From: Flavobacterium phragmitis
Lineage (GTDB): Bacteria > Bacteroidota > Bacteroidia > Flavobacteriales > Flavobacteriaceae
Reading direction: 5' to 3'
DNA length: 64,000 bases
Assembly (NCBI RefSeq): GCF_900112575.1
Contig: NZ_FOMH01000002.1
Span: 62,001 to 126,000 of the forward strand
A program made the position numbers and the translations under genes. Under the pieces are notes generated by a model. The model ran no database searches, had not been told where the DNA came from, and saw nothing but the letters and a program-made list of their open reading frames with translations. Every line of letters starts with the position of its first letter. The first letter of the stretch is position 1. Shown here one piece after another: positions 16,801 to 25,900 of this stretch.

Positions 16801-17777
16801 CCATCAAAATCACCTGAAAAATCAATATCATTGAAAACAAGATTATTGGAATACGAAATTGTAGTCTCAGAATTTGCATTATTGCTCTGTGTAGTTTTAT
16901 ATTCAAACTCTATAGGATTTGCAGATTCTAGTGCCCCATTAAACTCCTGAATCTTACTGACATACTCATACGAAAGCTGAGGATCGGAAATATGTGTAAG
17001 CTGATATTTGCGAAAGAGCTGCCCCCCTGTTCTTACTTCAATAAAATCTAAAATTGCTGCCTTTTCAATCTTCGAACCTTTTATATATGCTGACTCATTC
17101 CTTTTTGCTGGCTTATAATTGAATTTAATACTGTTCAAAAGAGCTGCGCCGCCAGTATTACCGCTAAATTTAATCTCATCAATGCATAGAGTTTTATTAA
17201 ATGGGTTACTGTATGAGTATTTTATATAGTTTCCATTTACATCTTCAAACCTGACAATGTAAAATGCGCTTGAATCGTAGCCGCCCACTCCGTCAAAATT
17301 GCCATACCAAGAACGGGATCCATCTGGAGCAGTCACAATAAAATAAATTGAACTTCCATTACCTTTTAATTCAACTTTGATGTTAGATTGGACTTCTGTT
17401 TCATACACTGATCCATCATTCCAGTATATCCCGCTTTTTAAAATTAATCGCTGTCCATCAATTGCTAATTTATCATTTTCATCAAAATCTACTCCATCCA
17501 CATATCCATCAATATCTCTTCTTGTTGAAATTCGGCTAATATTAGATATTGAGTTAATACTCCAGCCTTGTCCAGCGATTCCCCCCATCTGCCCACTGGC
17601 ATAAACTAAATTAACCACGGGCCCAACATTTTTAATGCTTGGAGGCATAGCGATTGGAATTGTATAATTTGCTTGTCCTGAATTAGTAATTTCAAGCTTA
17701 CCTTGGCTGTCGTGAAAGCTTTGAGAAAAACAAATATTTGCAATGAAAAAAAATAAAAAAAAGTAAAATTTATTCAT
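10830..17777 (-). CDS. Giant Rhs/SpvB-type polymorphic toxin with Tae4-like amidase tip
   Basis: 2315 residues with an N-terminal signal peptide (MNKFYFFLFFFIANICFSQS). Order: an SpvB-like N-terminal region with GGIAGQGWSIN; five FG-GAP/VCBS-type repeats (DFDGDGHLDF, DFDGNGISEV, DFNSDGKSDL, DYNGDGKSDL, DTNGDGKTDL); a long YD-repeat shell; the Rhs core GYTGHEHLQSAGLIHMNGR, YDPIIRRFLQPD, NRYGYCLNNPLKYTDVSGE; a Gly-rich hydrophobic pre-toxin region; and a unique C-terminal domain. The tip holds NACALRVSIAFNKAG (Cys2197) and GALGHISLWNG (His2281), the Cys-His pair of Tae4 peptidoglycan DL-endopeptidases. A signal peptide rather than a PAAR domain points to Sec export, not T6SS loading. It has no T9SS sorting domain; the gene 7 bp upstream encodes one. 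Confidence 0.85.
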   Translation of the reverse strand: MNKFYFFLFFFIANICFSQSFHDSQGKLEITNSGQANYTIPIAMPPSIKNVGPVVNLVYASGQMGGIAGQGWSINSISNISRISTRRDIDGYVDGVDFDENDKLAIDGQRLILKSGIYWNDGSVYETEVQSNIKVELKGNGSSIYFIVTAPDGSRSWYGNFDGVGGYDSSAFYIVRFEDVNGNYIKYSYSNPFNKTLCIDEIKFSGNTGGAALLNSIKFNYKPAKRNESAYIKGSKIEKAAILDFIEVRTGGQLFRKYQLTHISDPQLSYEYVSKIQEFNGALESANPIEFEYKTTQSNNANSETTISYSNNLVFNDIDFSGDFDGDGHLDFVTSNEVYTKMFQGSAGTAPVSITSLRGTEGFFGATTISSGKLNQFQSLVTKNLRYSVQLKFDVYNLVNNTPVFSYGKTLASFNDNLIYNTLPYEVHNAQYVTETEAVSWGLYSNPDRYTVTNGPLSNSNTSLYKEFLEGDFDGNGISEVLVLQPTIEYQTRITNYYLQSNTTVPIAKLTDTFIKPSGAIHAYMVNLDPSAGTAQGSSGFVKLDTSSNILYGETRLVADFNSDGKSDLLVITAGKEYKVITFKQLTSAPWVQMEVIGEGILDLYSKTKTLLIGDYNGDGKSDLMIPDTEGGSGQMGWSIYYSNPNPSGGQFFVKEQHNIVEYWPDTKDTYDHKQFNKYYALDTNGDGKTDLVRVWEKIYRPNPVTDAQNYDTQWIVSTFANNIGNTSITGNKFTAEYTSPCYGSAPLQICNHNNDSPDLPYPIVSKYKYMGANTELLMVRNHHNQLTYVNFTKDVSQDILMTKVTSSVGAVSDAISYAAIDPGDSNNGFGNLNEFYSSSQSVSYPNVEIKKMPNSYLVSMVANTSEGTTKYQDFRYNGLLVNLDGLGPLGFIKMARSAWYLNGSAKRVWNVIENEPGLRNAIKRTYTELLNAGNAFSFVNSGNPSGIINSSVNSYISSASGGVYTLLLDNKVTSDYITGVSTKVSYQYDSIYKLPLVTKTENFSGSTLQGTITTTENFTHNPSGIGADYFIGRPSDLKVLHSAYGDTFETFEKYTHTGNKISKLEKKGNTANNVYVTEDYEYDIYGNLLKKTLSYPGALPLTPSRIVETTYDATGRFIKTTKDIEGFVSTNNSYHPLYGLVTSRTNPQGAQTVTVFDNWGKISKETDYLGKNISYAYSKASGEYSITQTGDDGMQSLTVSDALGRIKKTGKKNIDDTWSYKNTEYDFLGRKIRESEPYNSGSPSLWNTTSYDDYNRTLSTVTAVGKITNITYNGLTVTASDGTKTTSSTKNANGDVVSASDNGGQINYNYYANGNVKDSEYLNTKVSVKYNEWGIKSELTDPSAGTYLYTYYPSGEIWEETTPNGKTTYTYNSSGKILSKTIYGVNTDNQTSYNYDPLTKLLASSTFTDNIEGKTISYSYEYDSPYRRLTKTIEATPYARFEKEILSFDDFGRVSTEKFTVISGGKTSSKTITKRYKNGYSWALFDGNTRLWMNNTVNARGQVTNESLGNNINVNNSYDQYGYITEKKSVLGSSNVVLLTTLFDAPTGNLRSRSSNLFYQLEEYGYDNLDRLTTQYINEEFINSTFSTNSTEGFEPLNGANVNASAGQLSIQATAAGSGLKKNVISSLAAGDQLILNFKVQRVLAADNLNVYVQEIDPTTGTGIKYLKSVVSTSRDVYVQHTVVLGGSTLLLTIEKQNTTSLNVFLVDNFTAFKKITVSQAYDNRGRITSNQTGTYNYTNSSKLYQNTSIIVSSDALSYYQGRQTQSITYNSFKSPYEITEAGIDKISFTYNDNNDRSSMFYGGINAVKTQRPNRKDYSFDGSMEVKTASGSVELITYIGGDAYTAPLMLKSDGTTENYFYLHRDYQGSIVAITNSSGSIVEKRLFDSWGLILKIQDGSGNALSQLAITDRGYTGHEHLQSAGLIHMNGRLYDPIIRRFLQPDNNIQEPYNTQNFNRYGYCLNNPLKYTDVSGELWGMGELLSAVVIGAIISASTYGVMAVTGHVDFTVGGLVKATFMGALSGAVTFGIGSATLNISNFYLRAGAQALLHADFQGMMAGVQNGNAVSGMVSGALSSIASSAWTGGGADSAYHGMGKFAESKGGMILFGTISGGAGAELSGGNFWQGAATGLYVSALNHGMSHFQKQNVDMDKLIASYPGDETSQISSTQAFDIGGTVKDHYDQYVKEHPGEAPNACALRVSIAFNKAGYHIRYSKGNTFTDKDGLNYYLSSEKMAENLPKQFNLTLSKTTKNSSLSAFNKIKGIYFMQPISPKVFGALGHISLWNGSAVLGGHSYADSPQFYQATLYYVKSNKP

Positions 17778-17784
17778 ACGAAAA

Positions 17785-18219
17785 TTATTGTTTAATTATT
17801 TTAATCGTTTGTTCTTCTCCGTTAGAAAAATCTGCTAAAACCAAATATACTCCCGATGGAAAATTTTGAAAAGAAATTGATAAGCTATTGATTTTTGACA
17901 CATCATATACAGCCACCTGCTGACCCAAAATAGAGTATACACTAATTAAATTGATCTTTTTATCATTCAAGGTATTCCATGATAAATAAAGCTCCTCTCT
18001 AACTGGATTAGGGTAATAAGAAAAGAAATCATCTCTAGAAAATATTTCAGTTTCGCTAACCAAAACTTCTTCATTTGCCACTGCAGTTTTGGCACTGCAG
18101 TTTACACATAATACCCTATTAATCTGGTTTCCTGCATTATCATAACCAAATGTAATTTTCTGCTGTGCTTTTATCAGTAGGGTGCTAAAAGCAAATAAAA
18201 GTAAAAATGTTTTTCTCAT
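17785..18219 (-). CDS. T9SS type A sorting-domain protein, first gene of the Rhs operon
   Basis: 144 residues with signal peptide MRKTFLLLFAFSTLLIKAQ. The mature start reads ITFGYDNAGNQINRVLCVNC, which looks like a single YD repeat with two Cys. A linker leads to a C-terminal domain of about 75 residues with YYPNPVREELYLSW, VYSILGQQV and FPSGVYLV, ending KIIKQ: a standard type A sorting domain for type IX secretion. Spacing to the Rhs start is 7 bp. Small proteins combining a YD-like start and this domain precede Rhs giants in related bacteria as I recall; a chaperone or anchor for the shell is plausible but unproven. Confidence 0.75.
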   Translation of the reverse strand: MRKTFLLLFAFSTLLIKAQQKITFGYDNAGNQINRVLCVNCSAKTAVANEEVLVSETEIFSRDDFFSYYPNPVREELYLSWNTLNDKKINLISVYSILGQQVAVYDVSKINSLSISFQNFPSGVYLVLADFSNGEEQTIKIIKQ

Positions 18220-18824
18220 ATATTTTATTCGTTATAAAAATTCAAAATCCTACAAAAAAACTAACAGTCAAAATGACTACAAGTATACGCGTTTTTAAAA
18301 CATAAACAACAAAAAAATATAAAAAATATTTATTAAACACTTTTTAAGTTAAAACACATAATTATTCACAATATTTATCAATCAATAAAAATAAACAACA
18401 ATTAACTGTTCTGACATATTTTAAAATAACAGAACCTAAATGTTCTTACAAAAAAAAATTTCGTTTAGTAAATGCACTCTGAATCTCCTACTTGCAGAAG
18501 ACTTCCCCAAAATATATTATTCTTAAATTTTTCTTTAGGTTTCTTTTGGAGTTGACACCTTTTTTGTGGCTAAAAGCTTAGACCGTAACTATTTGAAGAT
18601 TTTGAAAAAGATGAAATATTTAAAATCTGACCGATAGCCCACATTATTCCTGCTAATTTAATAGCATAAAATCTACGAGGAGACCCATTTTAAGCATTAA
18701 GATTCGGACCAATATTATCAAGATTCAAGCAGTTAATTATAACATTGCATAAAGAGATTTAAAAACATAAGGTTCCAATGATTACTAACTCAAAAAATAT
18801 TAGAAGTATTAGTGATTTAAGATT
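18220..18824. other. Long non-coding stretch upstream of the Rhs operon
   Basis: About 600 bp without a gene on either strand. The part next to the operon is very A/T-rich and must hold its promoter, but I cannot fix a TAnnTTTG box with confidence. Confidence 0.4.
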
Positions 18825-18910
18825 ATGGCAACATCGTGGCACTTTAAATTCTGAAACAGCAACATTTGTAGCAAAATCATCATCTCCCATGATTAGGTCC
18901 GAAACTGCAT
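18825..18910 (+). repeat. R repeat 4 (diverged)
   Basis: ATGGCAACATCGTGGCAC at the left and TTAGGTCCGAAACTG beginning 68 bp later; one extra base relative to other copies. Further diverged than repeats 1-3, so probably older. It is not preceded by an HTH fragment. Confidence 0.6.
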
Positions 18911-19035
18911 ACGGATCCCATCTCTTTTCAAAATTAGAAAACATGTAAATTATTCGAAGAATGGGAAGATTACTTTTCTTATTAAACTACTTATTAATTT
19001 GCTGTTCTACTGATACTACATTTGATTTATTTCTG

Positions 19036-19263
19036 AGGGAAGCCGGCGATATTTTTACACAAGAGGAAAAAGCAGTGCTGGGGATAACCGAGGAGATAAC
19101 ATTGATCCATCAGAAAGGGCTCTCGGATGAGACCTATTCAAATGCCCTGCAGTTTTTCAGCGAATCCGAGATTGCAGATATCATAACCGCCGTAATTGCG
19201 ATAAACCTTTGGAACAGGGTTGTGCTGAGCACCCGCCTGCCTATTGGACAAAGCCTTGCATAA
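19036..19263 (+). pseudogene. C-terminal fragment of a carboxymuconolactone decarboxylase/AhpD-like gene
   Basis: From about Arg26 of the open frame that starts at 18961 the protein reads REAGDIFTQEEKAVLGITEE, then IHQKGLSDETY, FFSESEIADII and NLWNRVVLSTRLPIG. This is the C-terminal half of the AhpD-like carboxymuconolactone decarboxylase family common in Bacteroidota. The N-terminal half, including the family's peroxidatic Cys/His region, is missing and replaced by an unrelated hydrophobic stretch. It therefore looks like a truncated remnant. Its usual neighbours (cupin lipoprotein, alpha/beta hydrolase, AraC) are intact about 10 kb away at 29-33 kb. Confidence 0.7.
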
Positions 19264-19459
19264 CACTGCAAAAAAAGCTGGCTGAATCAAGCAGCACACA
19301 GAAATTTAGAATTATGTTAATGAGCCCGATTTGTTTCGGGCTTACCTTTTACGGAAAAAACCCATTTAATATCGCCAAGCGGCACACCAATTACTATTTC
19401 AAAAGGAAAGCCCATAACGCACTGTCCCCCATCTGCCAAAATCATCAAATCAGACACCC

Positions 19460-19535
19460 TAGCCCCGATAGAAGCGGAAATCCTTCTTCGCCGGTGTTCG
19501 GCGCAGAAGATTGGAGCGGATAGCGGGAACAGCTC
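19460..19535 (+). repeat. REP palindromic repeat 4
   Basis: TAGCCCCGATAGAAGCGG to AGCGGGAACAGCTCC, with loop region CGCCGGTGTTCGGCG. It separates the decarboxylase remnant from the papain-fold gene that ends at 19662 on the other strand. No HTH fragment follows. Confidence 0.7.
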
Positions 19536-19661
19536 CAAAAAAGCAATATAAACCCAGAAATAAAATTAAATCTAAAATTTCAGCAGATCTAAAACAATAT
19601 CAAACCTAATAACACAGCACAGATAATTGTTGCTCGACTGATGGAAGAAATTGGTTTATTT

Positions 19662-21698
19662 CTATTTTCCAATCCAATAAAGTACTGTAGTCTCTGCCTT
19701 TCTCTTCGAAAAAGCATCCGACATTTTCCCTTCCATAAAGCAATTTGTACATTCTCCGGAGGTCGTTAAAGAATAATTCGTAATCAACGGAACCCACATA
19801 TCCCATGAGCTAGATTTGAAAGCTGCTCCAGCATTTAATCCAGGCAAAAGAAGGCTGATGTGTCCATGTCCGGTTACCGAGTAATAAACGGCAATTACCG
19901 GCTTGCCTATTGTAGCCAGATAGGCAGCTTTATCCAGATTTCCTTGGTTAAGCGCCGTTCCAATAGCATTAAATTGCGCTTCCATTGAAGCCCGTGCTGC
20001 AATTTCGCTGGCATTTAACCAATCCCCGTTCTTATGTTTAAATAAGCTTGGATCTACACCGTATATTTTACTAAGCAATGTTGCGGTGTAAATATTGCAG
20101 GCGTAATCAGGTATTGGCTCATTTTGTTTCACATAATTTATAGCAAGCGTAATCTCATTTCTAAGCAAATCCATATCTACTGTAGTAAATCGAAATTGCT
20201 TATCCGAATACGGCAAATACTGATCCGCCATATAACGAAGTTCCTTTCCGGCCTGCAGCCACTCCATAATTAGTTTTGTGTCAGTATTCGGATAGTCTCG
20301 TTTTATCTTTTCAATATCACGGGTTATATTACCTGCATATTGTATGCACATTTCTGCCTGCCGTTTGGTTTCCTCATAACTGCTCAATGAGGAGAAAACG
20401 GGGTCTGGTTGCCCATGAGAAGTGAATTCCTTCACTCGATCAAGAGCGCGAGTAAAGTCGCTTTCTGTCTTTGCTTTTTCGCTGGCTATACTACGATCGG
20501 TATAGGAAGTTTCTTTGCCGAATACCTGATCTTGCAGTCTCAGGGAAATTCCCGTGAAACCTCCGGGAGTGATTTGCTGCAGTGGCGGAAGATCCTTTAG
20601 AGTTGGCGCTGGTGTTCCATCTTCCTTAATACCATTAATTTTAAAATAATTCTTTATTGCCTCCTGTATAAATTTATGGTACTCTATAACTGCATTGGTA
20701 GATTCTATCCGCAGGTTGTACTTTGTTATTTCCTGTTCAATCATTAAAAGCTGCTGTTTTATCTCCTGCCTCATTGCTTTCTGGTCGTCTGGTGCGCTTG
20801 TCATATCCGCCACGCTTTTGCCATAATTGTAAAAAGCGTTGGTCATACCCAATAAATCATTACCGGCCGTAAGAGCGTCAATAGAGCGGGCTTTAATATA
20901 TCCATTTCGTATAACTGAGGGATCTAAAGTCCCGTTTATCAATGATTCTTCGAAGAGAGCTTTAATCTCCGAAACCGTACCGATTACAGGGTTATTAGAA
21001 ACGGCTGGATTAATCGATAGGAGATCGTATATCAAATTAGAATGAGCATTGATATTCGAAGCCACTAATGAAGATATAAGTGCCCAATCACTCGAGTGCC
21101 AGCTTGTTTCATCAAGAAGATCATTCTTTATTCGGTTAAGATCCGATACAGCTTCCTGCGACAACTTGCGTTTGCTCATCGCACTTTGCAGTTCTTTCTC
21201 CGAAGCACTCCTTTGTTGTTGAACGCCTTTAACATAAGCTTCCCGTTGATCCTGGCGAAGCTTGTCCAAAACCATCGGAGGTTGATTTGCTATAATTTGC
21301 AGATCGTTTTTCAAAACATTTCCTTGCTCAATCTGCTTTTGATTGTGAGTGAGTATAGAAGGCATTTTCATCGCAATGCTGGCACGAACACCGTCTTCTT
21401 GCGTATGAAGAGAATTAATCCTGTTATCCATATTATCACCCACATTCCTCAACATTTCTTTTGTTGGAATTTCAAAATTAACCTGTGGCACGCAAACATC
21501 TTGATCAAGCCCTCCATCATGGAAATTATAAAGCAGGTTGGAGGGCTGAGTTCTTATGAAGGACTTATTATTGAACCCAATAGTAAACATAGGATTTGTA
21601 TACGGACCGCTAATATACACCTGTGTAAATCCTTCTATGGAATATAGCAGCAGTAACACAACATATAATCTGGATCGTTTATTTGATAACAAGCTCAT
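19662..21698 (-). CDS. Secreted protein with C-terminal papain-fold (NlpC/P60- or CHAP-like) domain
   Basis: 678 residues. Signal peptide near MSLLSNKRSRLYVVLLLLYS. The central 400 residues are long charged helices, probably coiled coil. The last 150 residues hold DYACNIYTATLLSKIYGVD (Cys534) and, 77 residues later, VTGHGHISLLLPG (His611/His613), an order typical of papain-like peptidoglycan hydrolases and amidases. This suggests a cell-wall-acting enzyme at the end of a helical stalk. The start overlaps the 3' end of the lipoprotein gene by 20 bp, so the two are coupled. Not a family I can name; a toxin effector or a cell-wall remodelling enzyme are both possible. Confidence 0.65.
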   Translation of the reverse strand: MSLLSNKRSRLYVVLLLLYSIEGFTQVYISGPYTNPMFTIGFNNKSFIRTQPSNLLYNFHDGGLDQDVCVPQVNFEIPTKEMLRNVGDNMDNRINSLHTQEDGVRASIAMKMPSILTHNQKQIEQGNVLKNDLQIIANQPPMVLDKLRQDQREAYVKGVQQQRSASEKELQSAMSKRKLSQEAVSDLNRIKNDLLDETSWHSSDWALISSLVASNINAHSNLIYDLLSINPAVSNNPVIGTVSEIKALFEESLINGTLDPSVIRNGYIKARSIDALTAGNDLLGMTNAFYNYGKSVADMTSAPDDQKAMRQEIKQQLLMIEQEITKYNLRIESTNAVIEYHKFIQEAIKNYFKINGIKEDGTPAPTLKDLPPLQQITPGGFTGISLRLQDQVFGKETSYTDRSIASEKAKTESDFTRALDRVKEFTSHGQPDPVFSSLSSYEETKRQAEMCIQYAGNITRDIEKIKRDYPNTDTKLIMEWLQAGKELRYMADQYLPYSDKQFRFTTVDMDLLRNEITLAINYVKQNEPIPDYACNIYTATLLSKIYGVDPSLFKHKNGDWLNASEIAARASMEAQFNAIGTALNQGNLDKAAYLATIGKPVIAVYYSVTGHGHISLLLPGLNAGAAFKSSSWDMWVPLITNYSLTTSGECTNCFMEGKMSDAFSKRKAETTVLYWIGK

Positions 21699-22944
21699 TT
21701 TTTAATAGGATAGATTCTTTTTTATATTCCTGCACCTTCGATTGATACCTTTCAATATCGGTATATATTGGGGCAAGATCCATACGGCCGTGTAAATTCG
21801 TTAAGATACACTCCGCTTCCACGCAGGCGTCACCATACCGCTCCGTCAATTCAACCTTCTTAAATGGGTCATCCTCATTGGTGATACTTCCGCGAAGCTT
21901 TACCAGCTGCGAAAGCATACTGATAATTTCATTCTTCATAGTAAACCGCGATTCTTCGTCCATTATACGCTGTATCTCCTCACTGCCGAGAAATTCGGCT
22001 TCTGCAAGGCGGGCTTTATAAGGTGCTATTGCCGTTTCAGCATTATATCGGTACGTCGAAGTCACCTGCCACAACAATTTCCATGTGCTTTTCTGAACTG
22101 CCTGAAGATCCTGCGTTTTTACACGATAATCTTTATAAGTGTCACGCGCCTCTTTCAGGTATTCCTGCGAAATAATGAATTGATCCTTAGGTGTCAGACT
22201 TAACTTATCGAAAAGATTAAGGGCGTCCTTTACCCTTTCCACTTGCTTTTTAATATCGTCTTCAACAAACATAGCATAAAATGGTGCCGTAACAGGAAAA
22301 TTAGCAAAAAACTTTTCCAATGATTCCCCCATACTGTCGCCTGAATAGCTGCCAGTGCCATTTTCACTCGGAGCTGCCTGCTGGTCTACCTTCCCGTCAT
22401 CACCAATTACCAGCGAATATTTGACATGAAAAAGTTTCTGGTACCGCAGCTTATTGATCTCTTCGCTTTGTGAGCCAATCTCGAAAAATGAGCGGAGAAG
22501 CGTTTCCTTTCCCACAGCTCTTAAGCCCGCATCTTCAAATTGTTTAATACTGCCAATGCTATCCAGCTCTTTGAATAAATAGTCAGTCTCATCCACCAGT
22601 TCTTTAATTCTTATTAACTCATTCGAAACCATGACGCACAAGTCGTATTGCCGCAAAGCCTTTTCCAGCTTATTAGAGGGCTCCTCGTCAATAGTATTTA
22701 GTTCCTTTTTTAGTTTAGCCAATTCCCAGTTTATTTGTTCCTGGTAATAGGAAATTGTCCGGAAAGATTCCGTAAACTGGTTAAGCCATCTCACCCGTAA
22801 ATCCGCCCGCGTCAGCTTCTCCGAATAACTGCGCGCGTTGTTCTTTACCCAATCGTAAATTTCGTCCCCGAAATTTGGCCCGCAGCTGCTGAGACTTAAA
22901 CAAAGAGGTAGTAAAAAGACAAATCGTAAACGTAACTTACTCAT
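21679..22944 (-). CDS. Coiled-coil lipoprotein, middle gene of the ankyrin operon
   Basis: 421 residues. The lipobox LSSC in MSKLRLRFVFLLPLCLSLSS predicts a lipoprotein with Cys near residue 21. The rest is rich in long amphipathic helices (INWELAKLKKELNTIDEEP, ELIRIKELVDETDYLFKELD), consistent with coiled coils. No enzymatic motif. Its ATG overlaps the ankyrin gene stop by 4 bp and its own 3' end overlaps the papain-fold gene, so all three are probably made together in the envelope. Function unknown; a scaffold between the other two is an inference. Confidence 0.6.
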   Translation of the reverse strand: MSKLRLRFVFLLPLCLSLSSCGPNFGDEIYDWVKNNARSYSEKLTRADLRVRWLNQFTESFRTISYYQEQINWELAKLKKELNTIDEEPSNKLEKALRQYDLCVMVSNELIRIKELVDETDYLFKELDSIGSIKQFEDAGLRAVGKETLLRSFFEIGSQSEEINKLRYQKLFHVKYSLVIGDDGKVDQQAAPSENGTGSYSGDSMGESLEKFFANFPVTAPFYAMFVEDDIKKQVERVKDALNLFDKLSLTPKDQFIISQEYLKEARDTYKDYRVKTQDLQAVQKSTWKLLWQVTSTYRYNAETAIAPYKARLAEAEFLGSEEIQRIMDEESRFTMKNEIISMLSQLVKLRGSITNEDDPFKKVELTERYGDACVEAECILTNLHGRMDLAPIYTDIERYQSKVQEYKKESILLKNELVIK

Positions 22945-25900
22945 ATATTAAGGCGCTCTTTAGTAGGTTGTTGAAGATGTTCGTTAAATACAGGAATACG
23001 GTCCAGTAATAACTGTTGTTTTATTTGCTCGTTAGGAATGTATAGGCAGTATTCAAGTAAAAGCAGATTATAGGAATCTACCTTTTTATAGAAGCGGGTG
23101 AGGTAATCCTTTTTATACTCTCTCAATTTAAGCAACGCATCGCTCATTGATAGATCATCTATCTGATTGCGTATTACAAGTATCGCCTTTTTGGTTATGC
23201 TATCCGTTTTGCTCGAATTAAGAATAGCGTCTAATCGGTTAATAATATCAGGCTTTTCTACATTATTCATTTCAACCAGCGAAAGCAGAGCGTTATTCAG
23301 GTCTTTTAGCTGTGTGTTCTCAAAAAAATCCACAACACCTATCAATTCAGCCTTAATCACATTCTTATACCTATCGCGGGCCTTCTCTGACAACAGGTGT
23401 ACATGTGTAGCTAATGAATATAATTCCACGCCGCTGAGTGAATCGGCTCTTTGCTCCATCCAGTACCGAAGAGAGTTAATATGACAATACGTTCTTAACC
23501 GGTCCTCAAAAATCGCTCCTCCCGACAAAGGGCTTTCAATATCTTCTGTTGGAGGAAATACTACTGTAAATGTTGAATGCTTAAGCCGGCTGTCGCTACC
23601 CTTTCCGGTGGCTTCAACTTTATCGTTCCATTCATCAATAATAGTAATATCTCCGTTCTGCCGGTTAAACTCCATCGTTTTTCCTGGCTGCACTATTTTT
23701 TCTTGTCCGTTTTGAATCACCTTTACAGGTATACAATTAGGTTCGTTGATTACCTTCACACCTGGGAACGACACATTGAACTTATTATCCAAAAGAGTAA
23801 CCTTCGGTATCTTATATTCGCCTTTTATTGAATATTTCGCCCATGCTGTAGTGGCATCCGCGTCTTTAAAACCATAACACTTTCCATTTATTACTGTGAT
23901 ACAGTGATTATCCCATCCTCCTCCGGCAGCGGCAAACGCACTGGAGCCGACCCAAAAAGCCCGCGAGCCAACCCAGTTTGTCAATGTTCCGGATATCTCA
24001 ATCATACTGGAGGCTGGTGCATCCCACGAATCCTCCTTATCTTCCTTCTCTCTAACTTTATAAGCTCCTGAGATCGATGCAGACTTAGTATTATTTCTCC
24101 CGTTTTTATACTCAGCCTCACCCGTAAAACGCATTACTGGATATGAGTTATAACTTTGATTTTGTCTAAATAAATTTATGCTCGATCCATTTGGATTGAG
24201 AACGAGAAAGGGTCGGCTCAATAAGCCTTCAATATACTTTAGCTTAGCGCTATCGTTATGGGACTGATATAGCCAGGACAATAACGGGCTCCGTACAGTT
24301 GAATTCTTTTCGATGGCCGATGAATACACATATATCGTACCGTCATTCATTTGCCCTCCTTTGAATGCATCTTTTACAATAAGGTCTTTTAATTCAGTTT
24401 CAGCTATACTTTTAGTCACTTCAAACACAGTAAGCACATATAGAGAATCGGGTTTTACCTTTTGGGCAATGTTCGTTTTATTGAGAAGCTTGGCAATATG
24501 AAAGGGCTGCACATTATATTTATCGCGCCTGTTTTTATTTACGTTCATTAATAACAAGGTATCTACAAGAGCTTCGTCACCCGTAAACACAGCATTGTGT
24601 AAGGGTGTTATCCCCAATTTGTCAGCACAATCCGGCTTTACGCCCTTAGAATAAAGGAACCTTAATGCTGTAGTATTTCCAGTACACACTGCCCACGATA
24701 TAAGCTCACACTTATCTACAGCGCTGAGTGATCCTAGGTGACTATTTGTATAGGCCTTTAGTTTATTAATATTTTTATTCTCTATCGCCATTTTGAATAA
24801 AAAAATAGGAGGCACGCTTGATTCATCGGCTCCTGCATTTAACAAAAGTTCCATTGTTTCAGTTAGGTTCAACTCCTGGGCCAGCTGTATTGCGGTCTTT
24901 TGAGCGGATGTTTTCTGATGAATATTAATTCCTTTGCTCAGTACAAACTGTGTAAACTCAATATTTTGAATTTTATGTTGCTGGAACAATTCGGGTTGAT
25001 CCAGTATATTCACCTTATCTACGAATTTGTCCTTCCCAAGAAGCAGCCTTTCAAGATCATTTTCTATAAGAGCAAAGTCCAGATCACTGATCAATTTAAG
25101 AGTGTCCGGTTTCACCCAGTTCTGTCGGATTCCAAGAAGTCCTCTTACCTGATAAACCTGGTCTATTGCAGAAGCCCTATTCGATAGTATTCTGTAAATA
25201 TCTTGTTGGTGCAAGACTATACTCGCAAGTAAGGAATTAAATCCCTCAGAGTTTACTGAATTCACAATTGCTCCATTATTTAGCAATAATTCTGCTGCTT
25301 TCGTTTTTGACCTTGCCCCCGCGCATATAAAAGCTGTATTGTTATTCACATCTTTCGCGTTCACATCAGCACCACGATCAATCAGCTCTTTTAGTAATTT
25401 AGTATTACCTGTCATGGCTGTCTCCATCAATGGTGATAAACAAGGACCTGGCTTAAAGAGAGTTGTACCAAAATCGTTCACCTTTGCCCCTTTATTAAGC
25501 AGGGCCAAAGCAATCTCTTCATGGTCATATGCGGCTGCAATCATTAGTGGCGTTTTTCCTTGGGCCCAATCACCTTCCATACCAGTAGCTACCCGGTTGA
25601 TCTCGGGATTAAACTCTAATAAGTAATTCACCGCCTCGAGGTTATTAGCCATTACTGCCTGAGTGAGTGCACTATAATACATCTTAGGCGGAGTTCCGCT
25701 TCCCCACCATCCCTCTGTAGAGATTTCTACATCGATTTTAGCACCTTTACTCATCAGGTATTTCATCATTTGCAGGTTTTGTTGTACAACGGCAACTCCC
25801 AAAGCAGTTCTTGGCAACATCGTTAACGGTATTACTGCGTTAATCTGCGCACCGTGGTTAACCAGCGATTGAACAATACTTAATTTACTTTTGCTAGCAG

